Positions 4,758-6,675 of a DNA stretch of 6,675 bases are shown piece by piece. Location: contig JBELMB010000257.1 in assembly GCA_042088665.1 (NCBI GenBank), forward strand, positions 1 through 6,675. The letters run 5' to 3'. The notes below the pieces were generated by a model, which saw only the letters and a program-made list of their open reading frames with translations, did not search any database and was not told the origin of the DNA. A program made the position numbers and the translations under genes. Source of the stretch: JBELMB01 sp042088665. GTDB lineage: Bacteria; Pseudomonadota; Alphaproteobacteria; Rhodobacterales; Rhodobacteraceae. How positions within the stretch are numbered: position 1 is the stretch's first letter; every line of letters begins with the position of its first letter.

Positions 4758-6675
4758 TCAGGAGGCCCCAGGCTGCCGCAACCGGATCAGCGCGTCCACG
4801 GCCACCGCCCCCTCTGTCCGGCAAATCACGGGATTGATCTCCACTTCCTCGATCCGCCCCGCTTCGACGCGGACCAGATCCTGCACCGCCAGCACCAGCG
4901 TCACCAGCGCCGCCTCGTCTATGCCCGGCTGCCCGCGATAACCCGCCAGCACCGGCGCCATGCGCAACTGCCGCAACCCGGCCCGCAGATCCTGCGCTGT
5001 CACCGGCAAGAGCATGGACACCGTGTCGCGCAAGATCTCCGTCAGCACCCCACCGGCCCCCAGCGTCAACACGAACCCATGTGCCGGATCCCGCTGCACA
5101 CCGACAAGCACTTCCGCCACCGCCCCTGCCACCTGCGCCTCGACAAGGAACCCCGCATCCGCGTCCATCGCCTCTGCCGCCGCAGTCACCTCAGCCGCCC
5201 CGCGCAACCCAAGCCGCACCGCACCGGCCTCGGACTTATGCGCCAAACCAAGCCCCTTCAGCACGACCGCGCCGCCGATCTGCGCCGCCGCGGCACCCGC
5301 CGCCTGCGCATCCCCAACCGAGAAGGCCCGCGGCACACGCACGCCCGCCCGCGCAAGAACGGCCTTCGCCTCGCCTTCCGTCAGCACCGGCTTTTCGGCT
5401 TCTGTGTTTTCCAAATACTCAAGCACCGGCGGCACCGCCGCACCACCTTCCGGCAAGAGCACCGGCGCCGCCGCAACCTCCCGCCCGAGGAAAGCCGCCG
5501 CCGCCATCGCCTCCAGCGCCGCGGGCACGTCGCACAAAGGCACGATCCCCCGCGCCATGCAGCGCTCCGCCACCTCTTCGGGCAAGCCTTCCACGATGCT
5601 CGACAGGATCGCCATGGGCCGACCGGTGATGCGCATGGTCTCTTCCACCGCGTCCAGCACAAGATCCCAGGCCTCCGCCGTACAGCGATCCGGGCGCGGG
5701 AAATCCAGCACCACCACCCCAAGGGCCAGATCCGCCGCCATCATGGCACTGAAACAGGCCGTCATGGCCGCCCGATCACCCCAGATATAGGTGTGATAAT
5801 CCAAAGGGTTGGACAAGGCCACCCGCGGCCCCAACGCCGCCCGCAAGCCCGCCTCCTGCGCCGGCTCCAGCGCTGGAAAGTCAATCGCGACACCCACGGC
5901 ACTGTCCGCCATCAGGCTCGCCTCGCCGCCTGAACAGGACATGGAGGCAATCCGGTCAGAGGCCAGCGGCCCCACCGCATGCAGGATCTTCAGCGTCTCG
6001 AGAAAAGCACTCAACGAAGACACCTGCGCCACGCCCAAACGCGCCAGCAAGGCCCGCGCGCCTGCATCGCTGCCGGTCAACGAAGCGGTGTGCGACACCG
6101 CCGCCCGCTGCGACTGCTCGGAGGCGCCCAACTTCATCGCCACGATCCGTTTGCCCAGCGCCCGCGCCCGCGCCGCCAACCGTTCAAACCCGCGAATGTC
6201 GCGGATCCCCTCGATATAGAGCCCCAGCGCCGTGACCCGCGGATCCTCCAGCACGGCCGCCCCCAGCGCCGCAAGATCCACCTGCGCCTGGTTGCCCGCC
6301 GTGCCCAGCCACGCAATCGGCAGCCCCCGGGCCTGCATCGTCAGGTTCAGCGCCACGTTGGAGCTTTGCGACAGGATCGCCACCCCCCGCGCCACCGGCA
6401 CCAGCCCGTGAATGTCCGGCCAGAGCGCCGCGCGGTCCAGCGCATTGATGAACCCGTAACAATTCGGCCCGAGGATCGGCATCTCTCCGGCCGCCTCCAA
6501 CAAGGCAGCTTCCAGCGCCGCCCCGTCGGACAATTCCGCCTGCGCCTCACGAAACCCGGAGGCAAAGCAGACCGCCCCCCCCGCGCCCATCTCGCGCAGC
6601 CTCTGAACCGCCGACACCGTGGCAGCGCGGTTGATCCCGACAAAGGCCGCATCCGGGGCCGCGGGCAGATCCTCG
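4758..6675 (-). CDS. Acyl-CoA synthetase, NDP-forming (acetate-CoA ligase family), N-terminus beyond window
   Basis: A fused alpha-beta acyl-CoA synthetase of the ADP-forming superfamily related to succinyl-CoA synthetase. It converts a carboxylic acid, CoA and ATP to acyl-CoA, ADP and phosphate through a phosphohistidine. The 638 visible residues begin inside the CoA-binding domain (GPNCYG at 69-74). The Succ-CoA-ligase-like region follows (ILSQSS at 100-105, GNQ at 127-129). The phosphohistidine segment SHTASLTG is at 194-201 with His195. A C-terminal ATP-grasp domain carries VVLK (470-473), HKSEAGAV (479-486, commonly HKSDxGGV) and EVEINP (610-615). The frame stays open to the right edge. 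A GTG at 6617 exists, but the residues before it continue the family fold, so the gene starts outside, probably some 50-80 residues further. Substrate is unknown: it might activate acetate for BKACE or a pathway acid. It precedes BKACE by 222 nt; cotranscription is plausible but not shown. Confidence 0.93.
   Translation of the reverse strand, partial: EDLPAAPDAAFVGINRAATVSAVQRLREMGAGGAVCFASGFREAQAELSDGAALEAALLEAAGEMPILGPNCYGFINALDRAALWPDIHGLVPVARGVAILSQSSNVALNLTMQARGLPIAWLGTAGNQAQVDLAALGAAVLEDPRVTALGLYIEGIRDIRGFERLAARARALGKRIVAMKLGASEQSQRAAVSHTASLTGSDAGARALLARLGVAQVSSLSAFLETLKILHAVGPLASDRIASMSCSGGEASLMADSAVGVAIDFPALEPAQEAGLRAALGPRVALSNPLDYHTYIWGDRAAMTACFSAMMAADLALGVVVLDFPRPDRCTAEAWDLVLDAVEETMRITGRPMAILSSIVEGLPEEVAERCMARGIVPLCDVPAALEAMAAAAFLGREVAAAPVLLPEGGAAVPPVLEYLENTEAEKPVLTEGEAKAVLARAGVRVPRAFSVGDAQAAGAAAAQIGGAVVLKGLGLAHKSEAGAVRLGLRGAAEVTAAAEAMDADAGFLVEAQVAGAVAEVLVGVQRDPAHGFVLTLGAGGVLTEILRDTVSMLLPVTAQDLRAGLRQLRMAPVLAGYRGQPGIDEAALVTLVLAVQDLVRVEAGRIEEVEINPVICRTEGAVAVDALIRLRQPGAS

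Noticed and set aside
4647..5933. 428-codon plus-strand open frame
   Set aside because: It is antisense to the acyl-CoA synthetase. The translation is low-complexity, Arg/His/Pro-rich and carries no motif.
1..6675. tRNA, rRNA, CRISPR array, insertion sequence or integrase
   Set aside because: No tRNA-like cloverleaf, regular repeat-spacer pattern, transposase motif or flanking terminal repeats were seen on either strand.

Overview
The window is GC-rich (strong G/C bias at third codon positions), densely packed, and reads almost entirely on the minus strand. Gene content and codon use suggest an alphaproteobacterium, probably of the Roseobacter/Rhodobacterales type. That assignment is an inference, because the window holds no marker gene.

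In the direction of transcription (right to left) the layout is as follows. First comes an NDP-forming acyl-CoA synthetase whose N-terminus lies beyond the right edge (4758-6675). A 222-nt spacer follows, with repeated octamers and a doubtful 48-codon ORF. Next are a beta-keto acid cleavage enzyme (BKACE, DUF849; 3621-4535) and a short-chain dehydrogenase (2860-3624) that overlaps it by an ATGA junction. After a 48-nt spacer with a small hairpin come a first Gfo/Idh/MocA oxidoreductase (1714-2811), a 281-nt spacer with no convincing gene, and a second, quite different Gfo/Idh/MocA oxidoreductase (260-1432). The cluster ends at a 12-bp perfect inverted repeat (208-253). This repeat separates it from the 3' end of a plus-strand membrane-protein gene (2-178) cut by the left edge.

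The set looks like an accessory catabolic cluster. The SDR and BKACE are the best-supported functional pair. An SDR could oxidise a 3-hydroxy acid to a 3-keto acid. BKACE would then condense that with acetyl-CoA and release acetoacetate plus a new acyl-CoA. The acyl-CoA synthetase could supply acetyl-CoA or activate a related carboxylic acid. The two Gfo/Idh/MocA proteins normally act on sugars, cyclitols or their derivatives, so the cluster mixes carbohydrate-type oxidoreductases with CoA-dependent keto-acid cleavage. I do not recognise this combination as a described pathway, and its substrate cannot be read from sequence alone. The BKACE resembles the dehydrocarnitine-cleaving branch as I remember it, but no carnitine dehydrogenase or betainyl-CoA thioesterase is visible here.
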